Under the pieces are notes generated by a model, which made no database searches, was not told the origin of the DNA, and saw nothing but the letters and a program-made list of their open reading frames with translations. A DNA stretch of 22,363 nucleotides, from contig JADKHX010000005.1 of NCBI GenBank assembly GCA_016721505.1, positions 1-22,363 on the forward strand, read 5' to 3'. The DNA is from Rhodocyclaceae bacterium (GTDB lineage: Bacteria; Pseudomonadota; Gammaproteobacteria; Burkholderiales; Rhodocyclaceae). The position numbers and the translations under genes were made by a program. Of the stretch, positions 8,156 through 15,486 are shown one piece after another (the stretch's first letter is position 1; the number at the start of each line of letters is the position of its first letter).

Positions 8156-9031
8156 ATGCGTATAGCGTCTCTTGAGTGCAAGGATAGGTGTTCCAGCCTC
8201 ACGTGGTTCGTCGTTGCGCTGACCGCCTATATTGGCTTCGCCCTATGCACCACAAACTTGACGGCGACCCACAAAAAAAACGCGACTTCGTTGGCTGATT
8301 CTGTCGTGCTCCCGGCCACGTTTCAAGTAGTTATGTATTTGGGCGACCGCTATCTCGCCGCCAATATCGAAACGACTCGCGTGTTAATGGCTGGCGAAGC
8401 GATAGTCAGCGGATCCGACCAAGACTATTTGTACCGAATTCACTCCGTTGTTGCCGATCTCAATCAATGTCACGAAGACAATTACTACGTGGCAAATGCA
8501 TTATTAAGTTGGGGTGGCAATGTCGACGCGGCTCTTGATATTTTGCGGAGTGCAACACAGTGCCGCTTTTGGGATGAAGTCCCACCCTTTTTTTTAGGCT
8601 ACAACCTGTATTTTTTTAAGTACCAATACAAGCAAGCGAAGGATGCCCTTTTTCTCGCTGCGGATCGTTCTACAGAAAATAGTACAGCGTTCCGTAGATT
8701 TGGTTTGATGATTGAGGCGGAGAATATTCCTAATGCCATAACCGCTAGGAATTATTTGGTTGCGCAGCGTGAGGACTCACGCGATAAAAAGCTAAAGGAA
8801 ATGCTTACCTTAAGAATTGTTCGATTAGATGGTCTGATTACTCTGCGTGACGCGCAAGCTCGATACGAAAAACGCTTAGGTCGACCACTTACTGATCCAC
8901 AGAGTTTACTAACGAGCGGTGTGCTCCGCGAGTTCCCCAACGACCCAATTAGACTTGGCTATACTTTTTCTAACGGTGTTTTTGCGTTGAAGGAAGTTGG
9001 AGTTCGCGGTGCAACGAGGCCAGGCAAATGA
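8156..9031 (+). CDS. Membrane-anchored accessory protein of the pilus ABC transporter (PilG-like position)
   Basis: A 291-aa protein with one N-terminal membrane segment (LTWFVVALTAYIGFALC, residues about 15-31) and a periplasmic remainder rich in short helices. From about residue 100 on, the helix pattern (YVANALLSWGGNVDAALDILRSA, LFFLKYQYKQAKDALF-like, TAFRRFGLMIEAENIPNA) resembles irregular TPR units. I do not recognise a named family. ATG 8156 is chosen because it follows the permease stop by 1 bp; upstream TTG 8117 would overlap the permease by 38 bp. Its 3' end overlaps the ATPase start by 4 bp (ATGA), so translation is coupled. By position it corresponds to an accessory PilG-type component. 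Confidence 0.7.
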   Translation: MRIASLECKDRCSSLTWFVVALTAYIGFALCTTNLTATHKKNATSLADSVVLPATFQVVMYLGDRYLAANIETTRVLMAGEAIVSGSDQDYLYRIHSVVADLNQCHEDNYYVANALLSWGGNVDAALDILRSATQCRFWDEVPPFFLGYNLYFFKYQYKQAKDALFLAADRSTENSTAFRRFGLMIEAENIPNAITARNYLVAQREDSRDKKLKEMLTLRIVRLDGLITLRDAQARYEKRLGRPLTDPQSLLTSGVLREFPNDPIRLGYTFSNGVFALKEVGVRGATRPGK

Positions 9032-9939
9032 AAGCGATAGAACTGACCAACATCAGCAAAAGGTTTGAGCAGAAGAAACTTGTGGTTGAGGCGTTGAAAA
9101 GTGTTTCGCTTTCAATAGAAGAAGGCGAAGTTTTTGGCTTCGTCGGTCCCAATGGAGCAGGCAAGTCAACGACGATCAAGTTAATTCTGAACATCATCCG
9201 CGAGTATCAAGGAGAAGTGAAAATATTTGGCATTGATGCGCGCGAAGCTAATTCGCGACGACGTGTCGGCTACGTTCCTGAGGTGGTGGCTCTGTACGAA
9301 CAACTCAGTCCGCTGGAGATTTTGCGCACGGGGCTCGATATGCATCAGTTGCGGCCAGCCAACCCCGACGCGGTTTGCATGAAATGGCTGGAGCAGTTTT
9401 CGGTCGCCCACGTCGCCAAACGACCGATCAGAAATTTATCCAAAGGCACAGCGCAGCGTGTCGCGCTGGCGCATGCCATGGTCGTTGAACCGCGTTTGCT
9501 GATTCTCGATGAACCGCTGTCGGGGCTTGATCCGATTGGTCGCAAGGACGTGGTGGCCATCTTGGCCGAATATCAAAGAAATGGGGGTACCGTTTTTTTA
9601 ACGTCCCATGTATTGCATGATGTAGAGCGCCTAGCAAATCGGTTTGGCTTGATCCATAAAGGCGAGCTTAGGACAATTCAATCGCCCAACGAACTGGTGG
9701 GCGACAATGAATTGGTGACGGTGCGTAGCAGTGGCGCAAATGCCTTGGCAGGCATGACGCAAGAGAACGACGGCCGCTGGTTCGCCGAAATCCCCCGCTC
9801 ATTGCTGTGGCAAACCCTGCATTCACTTGAGCAAGCAGGACATACTCTGATTGAAATCAAGCCAACGCTGACGCTAGAGAGTGCCTTCATGCGCTATTTG
9901 GGGTTGAACGAAAAGCCACATGGCACAGCGGCGGATTAA
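9028..9939 (+). CDS. ABC transporter ATP-binding protein, PilH-like
   Basis: A 303-aa nucleotide-binding subunit that would hydrolyse ATP on the cytoplasmic face for the permease upstream. It has Walker A GPNGAGKST (40-48), signature LSKGTAQRVALA (137-148), Walker B LLILDEP (157-163), D-loop SGLDP and the switch His in LTSHVL (194). The GYVPE segment replaces a Q-loop Gln with Glu, as is common in this ABC-2 subfamily. Beyond residue 215 is the C-terminal extension of DrrA/CcmA-like ATPases. It begins inside the previous stop (ATGA). No terminator with a T-tract is seen after it; a structured stretch follows at 9956-10027. Confidence 0.9.
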   Translation: MKAIELTNISKRFEQKKLVVEALKSVSLSIEEGEVFGFVGPNGAGKSTTIKLILNIIREYQGEVKIFGIDAREANSRRRVGYVPEVVALYEQLSPLEILRTGLDMHQLRPANPDAVCMKWLEQFSVAHVAKRPIRNLSKGTAQRVALAHAMVVEPRLLILDEPLSGLDPIGRKDVVAILAEYQRNGGTVFLTSHVLHDVERLANRFGLIHKGELRTIQSPNELVGDNELVTVRSSGANALAGMTQENDGRWFAEIPRSLLWQTLHSLEQAGHTLIEIKPTLTLESAFMRYLGLNEKPHGTAAD

Positions 9940-9955
9940 ATTGGCACAATTGGCA

Positions 9956-10027
9956 GAGCGGGGACTTTGAAAATCTGCAAAACGATCGCGTATTGGTGAC
10001 GGATGTGTAATCGTGCACGTCCCGCTC
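9956..10027 (+). other. Nested inverted-repeat structure with tRNA-like 5' half
   Basis: GAGCGGGGAC (9956-9965) pairs with GTCCCGCTC (10019-10027), with one bulged G. Inside are TGC/GCA and ACGAT/ATCGT pairings, giving one long interrupted stem. The start also resembles a tRNA: AATTGGCAGAGC, as in a D-arm, is followed two bases later by GGACTTTGA, as around a Gln UUG anticodon loop. There is no acceptor stem and no GGTTCGAATC T-arm, so it is not a working tRNA. It could be a small RNA, a leader of the 10138 gene, or a tRNA remnant. Confidence 0.3.
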
Positions 10028-10044
10028 CCTTACAACGATTAGAA

Positions 10045-10084
10045 CACCAGTTGGTGCTGGTGACACGCCGTTAAGTCATGAGCT
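10045..10084 (+). repeat. Dispersed hairpin repeat, copy B
   Basis: CACCAG (10045-10050) and CTGGTG (10057-10062) form a perfect 6-bp stem around TTGGTG, followed by ACACGCCGTTAAG. The match to copy C runs on through GTTAAG-CATG-GCT to 10084, about 30 of 37 positions. It is intergenic, 53 bp before the sulfatase-fold gene. Confidence 0.75.
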
Positions 10085-10137
10085 TTTGGTAGAACAAGTT
10101 CAGGCCTATTCTTGACGTTCGCTTCTACAATCTAAAG

Positions 10138-12831
10138 ATGATTCCGAACTCTACAGGCAGTTGGCATGGTGTGCGTCGCTCGATGCGTTGGGGGTTTGCC
10201 ATTTGTGTTGGCACGTTTCCTTTGCTGCTTGCGTTAGAAACGCCGCCAGAGATTGTTCGCGTGTATATTTTTTTCGGTTGCACTCTCGGGTTTTTTTGCC
10301 TCCCGATCGCATATTCGTGGCTGACCCACATTGCTCGTTGGACTTTGCTGTGGTGGCGGCAGAAACGGAACCCCGCTACGTTCACTCTTGTCATGCTGGT
10401 TTTGCTCATTGCATGGGTGCATTGGTTACCAGAAACGCCAGCGTGGATTGCGCAATTGTGTCTGTCGATAATGCTGTTTGGATTTTCCGTTGCGCGTCAT
10501 CGCATCAAGCGGCTTCCTTCGAAAATCACTTTCGGGTTGCTAACAATCACGGTATGTTCCGCCATCGCCTGGGTGTGTTATTTCGGCTCGACGGTTGCGC
10601 CTATCGGTGTCGACAGCATTGCCGCGTTGCTGCAAACCGATAGCGAAGAAAGCACACAGTTTGTCGTCGCCAACACTGATATACGATTACTTCGTTTGCT
10701 TTCGGCCTTGGCCTTATGCGGCATTGCGCTGATGGTATGGCAATTGTTTGCTGCCAAAGAAACCCTGCCAAATCGGCTGGGTGAAAAGCCGGCAAGCGAG
10801 ATGTCGCCGGTGTCAACACAACTCTTGCTGATTGGCAGTGCAGGATTGCTTGCAATGGCGGCAACGGACCTCGCGAACTTTGCTTCGCAGATGTCGACGA
10901 GCGCGAATTTGGCCTTGCGAGCCCACACGGAAAGCACGCAGGCCTATGCCACTGGTCGGCAGCAGATTTCGCCGCCAAAAGATGTGACGCTAGCGGCGGT
11001 ACCGCCGGACATCGTCATATACATTGGTGAATCAACCACCCGCCACCACATGGGTATCTATGGCTATTTGCGCGAGACGACACCATTTCTGTCGTCGTTT
11101 TCGGCTGAAATTATTCGATTTGATGACGCAATTGCGCCTCACAGCCATACTGCCAGAGCCTTGGGCGAGATGCTGACAGATTTGAATTTTGAAGGAGGTA
11201 AAGGTCTACGGCCGACGGCGAAACGCACGGCAGACAATGCACTTCAGCCCATCGGTCTGATTGACATTTTGAACGCTGGTGGATTTATGACTTCATGGTT
11301 TTCGAACCACAATCAATTTGGCATTTGGGACAACCCGGTTACATCGCTCGCAGAACGAGCGCATTCCAGTCATTTTTTTCGACGTAATTTTGGCGGCTAT
11401 ACCAACGCAGTGCAATACGACGATTTTATGGTTTCCAAAGCGGTTGAAGCACTGCGACAAAATTCACCGAGCAATCGTGTGAGTTTCATTCACTCCTATG
11501 CTGGACACATAGACTATTGCAAGAACATTCCGCCACAATGGCGAGACTCATTCAAAGCCACATGGTCAAGCGCGGCTTATTTTGGGGATCGGCGATTGGA
11601 TCCGAAGGGCGATCTGGCAAGGGTTGATTGCTACGATTCCGCGATTCGGTATATCGACGACAACCTGCGCCAAGTGATCGAAACGGCGCGCGATCTGGCC
11701 AAGCCAACGGTTGTTGTCTATGTTTCCGACCATGGTGATGACGCCGACAACGGAAGCAGCCACAACAGTGAACTTCACACCTATCAGCACACAGACGTGC
11801 CGCAGTTGATCTACTTCAACCCGGCCGCAAAAAAAGCCTTTCCGGCGCAGTTTTCTGCGTTGAACGAGAATCGCGCCAAACCGTTCGAAACTGCGGACCT
11901 TTATCACCTGATTGGGGATTTGGCGCAGATAGATTCCTATCATGTTGACAGGACGCGATCGCCCGCATCGGATTTGTTTCGCATACGACCACGACACATA
12001 CTTCCTCGCGGCATGACCTGGTTGTCGCCCGACTCAACTACCCCTACTGACCGGCTCGACATGCGCGACGCGATGGAAATTGCCCAAGAACGGTTGCGCG
12101 CTGTCGACGCGAAAATACGTGACAAGCTTTGTATTCATCACGTCGGCACATTGGGGAAGCTGAAGGAAGCCAAGCTGTTACTTAAGTGCGTTGAGTTCGA
12201 TGCAGTGTTTAACGGCGTAACTGGTGATTTCAGTCTTTTCCATCCGCCCGATGCGGATATGGGGCTCGACATCTCCACTTACTTATCGGCAGCGGGATCA
12301 CTCAAGTTGTGGATGGACTTGAAAAACCTAGACGTGACAAACTTCGAAAGAATTTTTAAAAGGTTAAACGAACTTGATGCGCAATACAGTTTGCGTAATC
12401 GACTTATCCTGGAAATCGGCGCGGATTTCATCGACGCGCCGCACCAAGTGCACGCGTTCAAAGTGGCGTCTAGCGGGTGGCGCACCTCACTCTATTTGCC
12501 GACCGACAAAGGCACCCATTGTCGTGACCCATCGGTGAATGAAACCAAATTCTGCGTCGACCTTGAAACGAGCATTCAACGCGTGTTTAAGGAGTTTGGT
12601 TTCGCCTATGTCTCATACGACGTCAGTCTTTGGCCGTGGGTGCGCGACTCGGCACGACTTGCGCATTTACCCTCTATCACTTGGGACTTTTCGGAAATTA
12701 TTCAGCGTAGCAACAAATTCACGTCAAGTCCGCAGTTTAAAAAGAACGACGTGTTCCTCATTCCGCTGCGTTCCGAATACGCCTATGGCCAGTTTGATTG
12801 CTGCGCGCATCCTGCATATCAGCAACCGTGA
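10138..12831 (+). CDS. EptA-like sulfatase-fold phosphotransferase fused to a glycerophosphodiesterase-like domain
   Basis: An 897-aa inner-membrane enzyme. Residues 1-245 hold six or seven membrane segments. Residues about 288-625 are an alkaline-phosphatase/sulfatase-fold domain like phosphoethanolamine transferases: IGESTTRHHMGIYGYLRETTP (297-316, metal-binding E298), a likely Thr nucleophile at T338 in HSHTAR, and metal ligands in VSDHGDD (529-535) and ELHTYQHTDVP (H551). Such enzymes move phosphoethanolamine from phosphatidylethanolamine to lipid A or other glycans in the periplasm. Residues about 645-897 are an unusual addition: CIHHVGTLGKLKEAK, VEFDAVFNG, FHPPDADMGLDISTYL and KLWMDLKNLD follow the order of a PI-PLC/GDPD-like barrel (HR-N--EKA, E-D, H-P, LDLKN). 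EptA-family proteins are normally about 540-570 aa. The start at ATG 10138 has only a weak ribosome site. The exact donor and acceptor are unknown. Confidence 0.82.
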   Translation: MIPNSTGSWHGVRRSMRWGFAICVGTFPLLLALETPPEIVRVYIFFGCTLGFFCLPIAYSWLTHIARWTLLWWRQKRNPATFTLVMLVLLIAWVHWLPETPAWIAQLCLSIMLFGFSVARHRIKRLPSKITFGLLTITVCSAIAWVCYFGSTVAPIGVDSIAALLQTDSEESTQFVVANTDIRLLRLLSALALCGIALMVWQLFAAKETLPNRLGEKPASEMSPVSTQLLLIGSAGLLAMAATDLANFASQMSTSANLALRAHTESTQAYATGRQQISPPKDVTLAAVPPDIVIYIGESTTRHHMGIYGYLRETTPFLSSFSAEIIRFDDAIAPHSHTARALGEMLTDLNFEGGKGLRPTAKRTADNALQPIGLIDILNAGGFMTSWFSNHNQFGIWDNPVTSLAERAHSSHFFRRNFGGYTNAVQYDDFMVSKAVEALRQNSPSNRVSFIHSYAGHIDYCKNIPPQWRDSFKATWSSAAYFGDRRLDPKGDLARVDCYDSAIRYIDDNLRQVIETARDLAKPTVVVYVSDHGDDADNGSSHNSELHTYQHTDVPQLIYFNPAAKKAFPAQFSALNENRAKPFETADLYHLIGDLAQIDSYHVDRTRSPASDLFRIRPRHILPRGMTWLSPDSTTPTDRLDMRDAMEIAQERLRAVDAKIRDKLCIHHVGTLGKLKEAKLLLKCVEFDAVFNGVTGDFSLFHPPDADMGLDISTYLSAAGSLKLWMDLKNLDVTNFERIFKRLNELDAQYSLRNRLILEIGADFIDAPHQVHAFKVASSGWRTSLYLPTDKGTHCRDPSVNETKFCVDLETSIQRVFKEFGFAYVSYDVSLWPWVRDSARLAHLPSITWDFSEIIQRSNKFTSSPQFKKNDVFLIPLRSEYAYGQFDCCAHPAYQQP

Positions 12832-12850
12832 CATTTGTCGAACACACACA

Positions 12851-12877
12851 ACGGTATGTTGTCAGCACCAACAGGTG
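12851..12877 (-). repeat. Dispersed repeat, copy G
   Basis: On the minus strand it reads CACCTGTTGGTGCTGACAAC followed by ATACCGT, sharing the core and the CCGTT end of the family. It sits in the 89-bp gap between convergent genes, 100 bp from copy C in the opposite orientation. Its own fold differs: GCACC/GGTGC around TGTT. Confidence 0.6.
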
Positions 12878-12920
12878 CGATGATTACCACATGCCACTCA
12901 ACCTGAGCAATTACGAGGCT

Positions 12921-14537
12921 CTAGTGGGCGTTGGCGTCGCTGTTCGCTTTGCGCTCTGCGGCAGACGGCACGCGAGTTGGTGCTCGCAACACGCTGTTAA
13001 GCCATGTGCTATTGGCAACTCCAACGTAGTGCGGTGGTTCGGTGTTCCAATGCTGTTCGACGAGACTGCGACTATAGTCAGGCGGCGTGCGTTTGTTGAA
13101 CAATGCACGGAACATTTCGTTGAACGGCGTTGCCGCGCCGATTAAGAAAACGAGGACGATGGCGGCAACACGGCCGTTCGTCGTTCGCGCCTTCAATGCG
13201 TCTTGAATTTGCAACATCAACGCGATCATCAGCACAAGCAGGCAAGGAATTGAAAGTCGCAAAATCAGGTCGTTCGATGGGCCGAATTTCAGCCATGGTA
13301 TAACGACGAGTAGCGCGCACGCGATCCAGAAAATTCCAAAAGAATGACGCACACCGCGTGCGAGCAGCAGGGCGAGGATGCCAAACTCCATCAATGTAAA
13401 AAGTAAATATTTGTCAGCAATCTGGTCGGTGGAGAGTGACCAGTGCGCTGCCGATTTTTCGCTCGGAAGCGTCGGGATTGCAGCCAAATCTAATGTGATG
13501 AACCGCACTGTTAGTGCGGACAACAACAACGCAGTGCCGAGTTGAACGACTGAAATTCTCGCATCAAAAAAGCTCAATCCGCTGCGAAACCACGCGATGA
13601 TGCCAAACACTAAGAACGGAAAAATTGCGGCGACCGCGAATGGCGTCCAGATGACGGTGAGTGGCAACATCACCATGAACAGCGCAGGCCATGCACGATG
13701 CCCCCAATGTCGATAAAAAAGGAGCGTGACGAGCCACACAGGGATGACGTGATTGGGTGCCCAGTGCATTTGTCCGGTAAATGACGAATAACTGAACGGC
13801 ACCCACCATTCGAGGCGCAAGGGAAATATTGGCGTGGTGCCGGTGATGAGGACGATGCCGAGGTAATCCATGCCACTAAAAAAAATCGGCGTAAGCAACA
13901 AGGTGAAAAGTGGCCAACCCAATCGTTTGGTCAGCGGCAGCAATAAGAAGAACAAGCTGCACCCAAGCGCGCAATAGATGAACAAAGCGACGTCCACCCA
14001 TGCAATGCCAAATAGCTTCCCGACTACCGCTGCTGGCAAGAAAAAGCCAAAGGCAGAACGTAGCAAATGTGCCTCGACTTCGCCCACCTGATAAGCCGGT
14101 GGCCACGGCGATAACGTCAAATCACCCAGCACTTTGTCGCGAATGAGCCAGTCCGGATTCGTTTCGAAAAAATGCCCTGCGCCACCGAGGCTCGCCCACA
14201 CAAAGGCGATGACAATGATGAAAAAAAGCGCTGGGCGAGTGTAGGGTTGGGTCCAGGCGACGTCGCTACGTCGGCAATATTGCGCGATGCTGACGACGGT
14301 CAACGTGACCAGCGGAAGTGCTGCCCACCAACGTAGCCAGCCGATCAGAAAAATTAGTGTGGGTAGCGCAACATAAAGCAGCGCCGCCATAGTTAGCGTG
14401 TCCGGTGCTATGCGTGAGTTGTTTTCGTCGATAGAAAAAATGCGATCGAGCAACGTGGCAGTGGCCTTACCGGTGGACGCAGGTGACGCGCTGTTCGCTT
14501 CAGTCACTCTGCGCTTGCCATCATGGTGTTGCGTCAA
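12921..14537 (-). CDS. Polytopic membrane protein, GT-C-like, paralog of the GtrA-fusion C-terminal part
   Basis: A 538-aa protein with about eleven hydrophobic segments. It shares many blocks with residues 170-711 of the protein encoded at 15487-17622: GGAGHFF, DWLIRD-VL-DL, LFFLLLPL, FFSGMD, PNH--P-WL, FYRHW, W-PFA and GP-NDL--R-SIP. Large multi-pass proteins beside gtrA and gtrB are normally the periplasmic glycosyltransferases that move a sugar from undecaprenyl phosphate to the glycan, and the conserved acidic loop (DWLIRDKVLGDL) fits a GT-C catalytic loop; the activity is inferred. The frame opens at TTG 14537, overlapping the upstream glycosyltransferase by 17 bp; GTG 14507 is an alternative and neither has a clear ribosome site. 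Repeat copy C lies within its last 35 codons. Confidence 0.72.
   Translation of the reverse strand: MTQHHDGKRRVTEANSASPASTGKATATLLDRIFSIDENNSRIAPDTLTMAALLYVALPTLIFLIGWLRWWAALPLVTLTVVSIAQYCRRSDVAWTQPYTRPALFFIIVIAFVWASLGGAGHFFETNPDWLIRDKVLGDLTLSPWPPAYQVGEVEAHLLRSAFGFFLPAAVVGKLFGIAWVDVALFIYCALGCSLFFLLLPLTKRLGWPLFTLLLTPIFFSGMDYLGIVLITGTTPIFPLRLEWWVPFSYSSFTGQMHWAPNHVIPVWLVTLLFYRHWGHRAWPALFMVMLPLTVIWTPFAVAAIFPFLVFGIIAWFRSGLSFFDARISVVQLGTALLLSALTVRFITLDLAAIPTLPSEKSAAHWSLSTDQIADKYLLFTLMEFGILALLLARGVRHSFGIFWIACALLVVIPWLKFGPSNDLILRLSIPCLLVLMIALMLQIQDALKARTTNGRVAAIVLVFLIGAATPFNEMFRALFNKRTPPDYSRSLVEQHWNTEPPHYVGVANSTWLNSVLRAPTRVPSAAERKANSDANAH
12972..13010 (+). repeat. Dispersed hairpin repeat, copy C (inside a coding region)
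   Basis: GCGAG (12972-12976) and CTCGC (12983-12987) pair around TTGGTG. The arms differ from copy B yet remain complementary, which looks like compensating change. The 3' part ACACGCTGTTAAGCCATG matches copy B. It is antisense within the 3' end of the membrane protein gene and is read there as part of STWLNSVLRAPTR. Confidence 0.65.
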
Positions 14538-15462
14538 AATTTATCCGTTCACGCTCAACGACCAGTGGACGCTTTTGCACTTGCGTATGAATATTAGCAA
14601 TGTATTCGCCAAGTATTCCGATAAAGAAAAGTTGCACCGAGGCGAAGAAGAAAAAACCGATGAGGATGGGCGCCATGCCGATGGATAGCTGATCCCAAAA
14701 CATTATTTTGAAAATTAGATAGCCGACGGCGACCAGCAGACTCAAGGCTGACAAGGCAAAGCCGCTCATCGTGGCGAGACGAATCGGAACCTTGGAATGG
14801 CTGGTGATGCCAAGCATCGCGAGGTCATACAACGTATAGAAATTATTCTTGGTGATGCCGCGCAAGCGCAATGGCTTTTCGTAGGCGATTTCTGCATGAG
14901 GAAACCCGATGTCGGAAATCATGCCGCGAAAATAAGGGTAAGGGTCGTCATATAGACGGGCGATTTCGACTACGCTGCGGTCATACAATCCAAAGCCGGT
15001 GAAGTTGGGGATGAGTGTGACATCGGCGATTTTTCCTATGGTGCGGTAGTAGCTGCGGCGCACCAAGGACATCAGCGGTGTTTCTAACGATTGCGGTTTG
15101 ACCCCAACCACTACCCGAAATCCTTCGCGCCATTTGGCCACAAAACTCGGAATCAATTCCGGCGGGTCTTGTAGGTCAGATGCCATAGTAATGATCGCGT
15201 CGCCGCGAGCTTGCAACAGGGCGTGCATGGGCGAGCGAATATGCCCGAAGTTACGTGAATTGACAATGGCTTTGACCCGCGAGTTGGTGCTGGCGATACG
15301 CCGTATCTGCGCCACCGTATCGTCAGTCGATGCGTTGTCGATAAATATATGTTCGTAGTCGCAATCAGGAATTTTGGCGAACTGTTCGGCGATACGTCGA
15401 TGTAGTTCGTCAACGTTATCGGCTTCGTTAAAACAGGGCGTTATGATAGAAATCAGTGGCAT
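14521..15462 (-). CDS. Polyprenyl-phosphate glycosyltransferase, GtrB/DPM1-like (GT2)
   Basis: A 313-aa GT2 enzyme that would transfer a nucleotide-activated sugar to undecaprenyl phosphate on the cytoplasmic face. It shows SIITPCFNEADNV (residues 5-17), the DNASTDDT nucleotide motif (42-49), NSRNFGH, and the metal-binding DLQDPPE (97-103), followed by two C-terminal membrane helices (about 230-258 and 265-293), the classic GtrB/ArnC layout. ATG 15462 is preferred over an upstream in-frame TTG (15477) because GAGAG lies 8 bp before it. It begins 24 bp after the GtrA-fusion gene and ends inside the start of the next membrane protein gene, so the three are co-translated parts of one Gtr system. 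Codons for RRIASTN (residues 54-60) coincide with repeat copy E without changing the family's usual spacing. Confidence 0.9.
   Translation of the reverse strand: MPLISIITPCFNEADNVDELHRRIAEQFAKIPDCDYEHIFIDNASTDDTVAQIRRIASTNSRVKAIVNSRNFGHIRSPMHALLQARGDAIITMASDLQDPPELIPSFVAKWREGFRVVVGVKPQSLETPLMSLVRRSYYRTIGKIADVTLIPNFTGFGLYDRSVVEIARLYDDPYPYFRGMISDIGFPHAEIAYEKPLRLRGITKNNFYTLYDLAMLGITSHSKVPIRLATMSGFALSALSLLVAVGYLIFKIMFWDQLSIGMAPILIGFFFFASVQLFFIGILGEYIANIHTQVQKRPLVVERERINFDATP
15280..15304 (+). repeat. Dispersed repeat, copy E (inside the glycosyltransferase gene)
   Basis: AGTTGGTGCTGGCGATACGC (15282-15301) and three further bases differ from copy D at one position in about 23. It is antisense to the gene and encodes IRRIASTNS there. 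CGC-AG/CT-GCG can pair around TTGGTG with one G-G mismatch. Confidence 0.65.
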
Positions 15463-15486
15463 GTGTGTGGCTCTCAAAAGCGAAGA

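Noticed and set aside
9945..10030. A functional tRNA gene for glutamine
   Set aside because: The D-arm-like and anticodon-loop-like strings are present, but no acceptor stem, no T-arm consensus and a poor anticodon stem.
10045..13010. Integron attC sites (GTTAAGT and GTTAAGC fit the GTTRRRY core)
   Set aside because: Only two of seven copies end this way, no matching inverse core with complementary L boxes lies at the right distance, and there are no gene cassettes or integrase.
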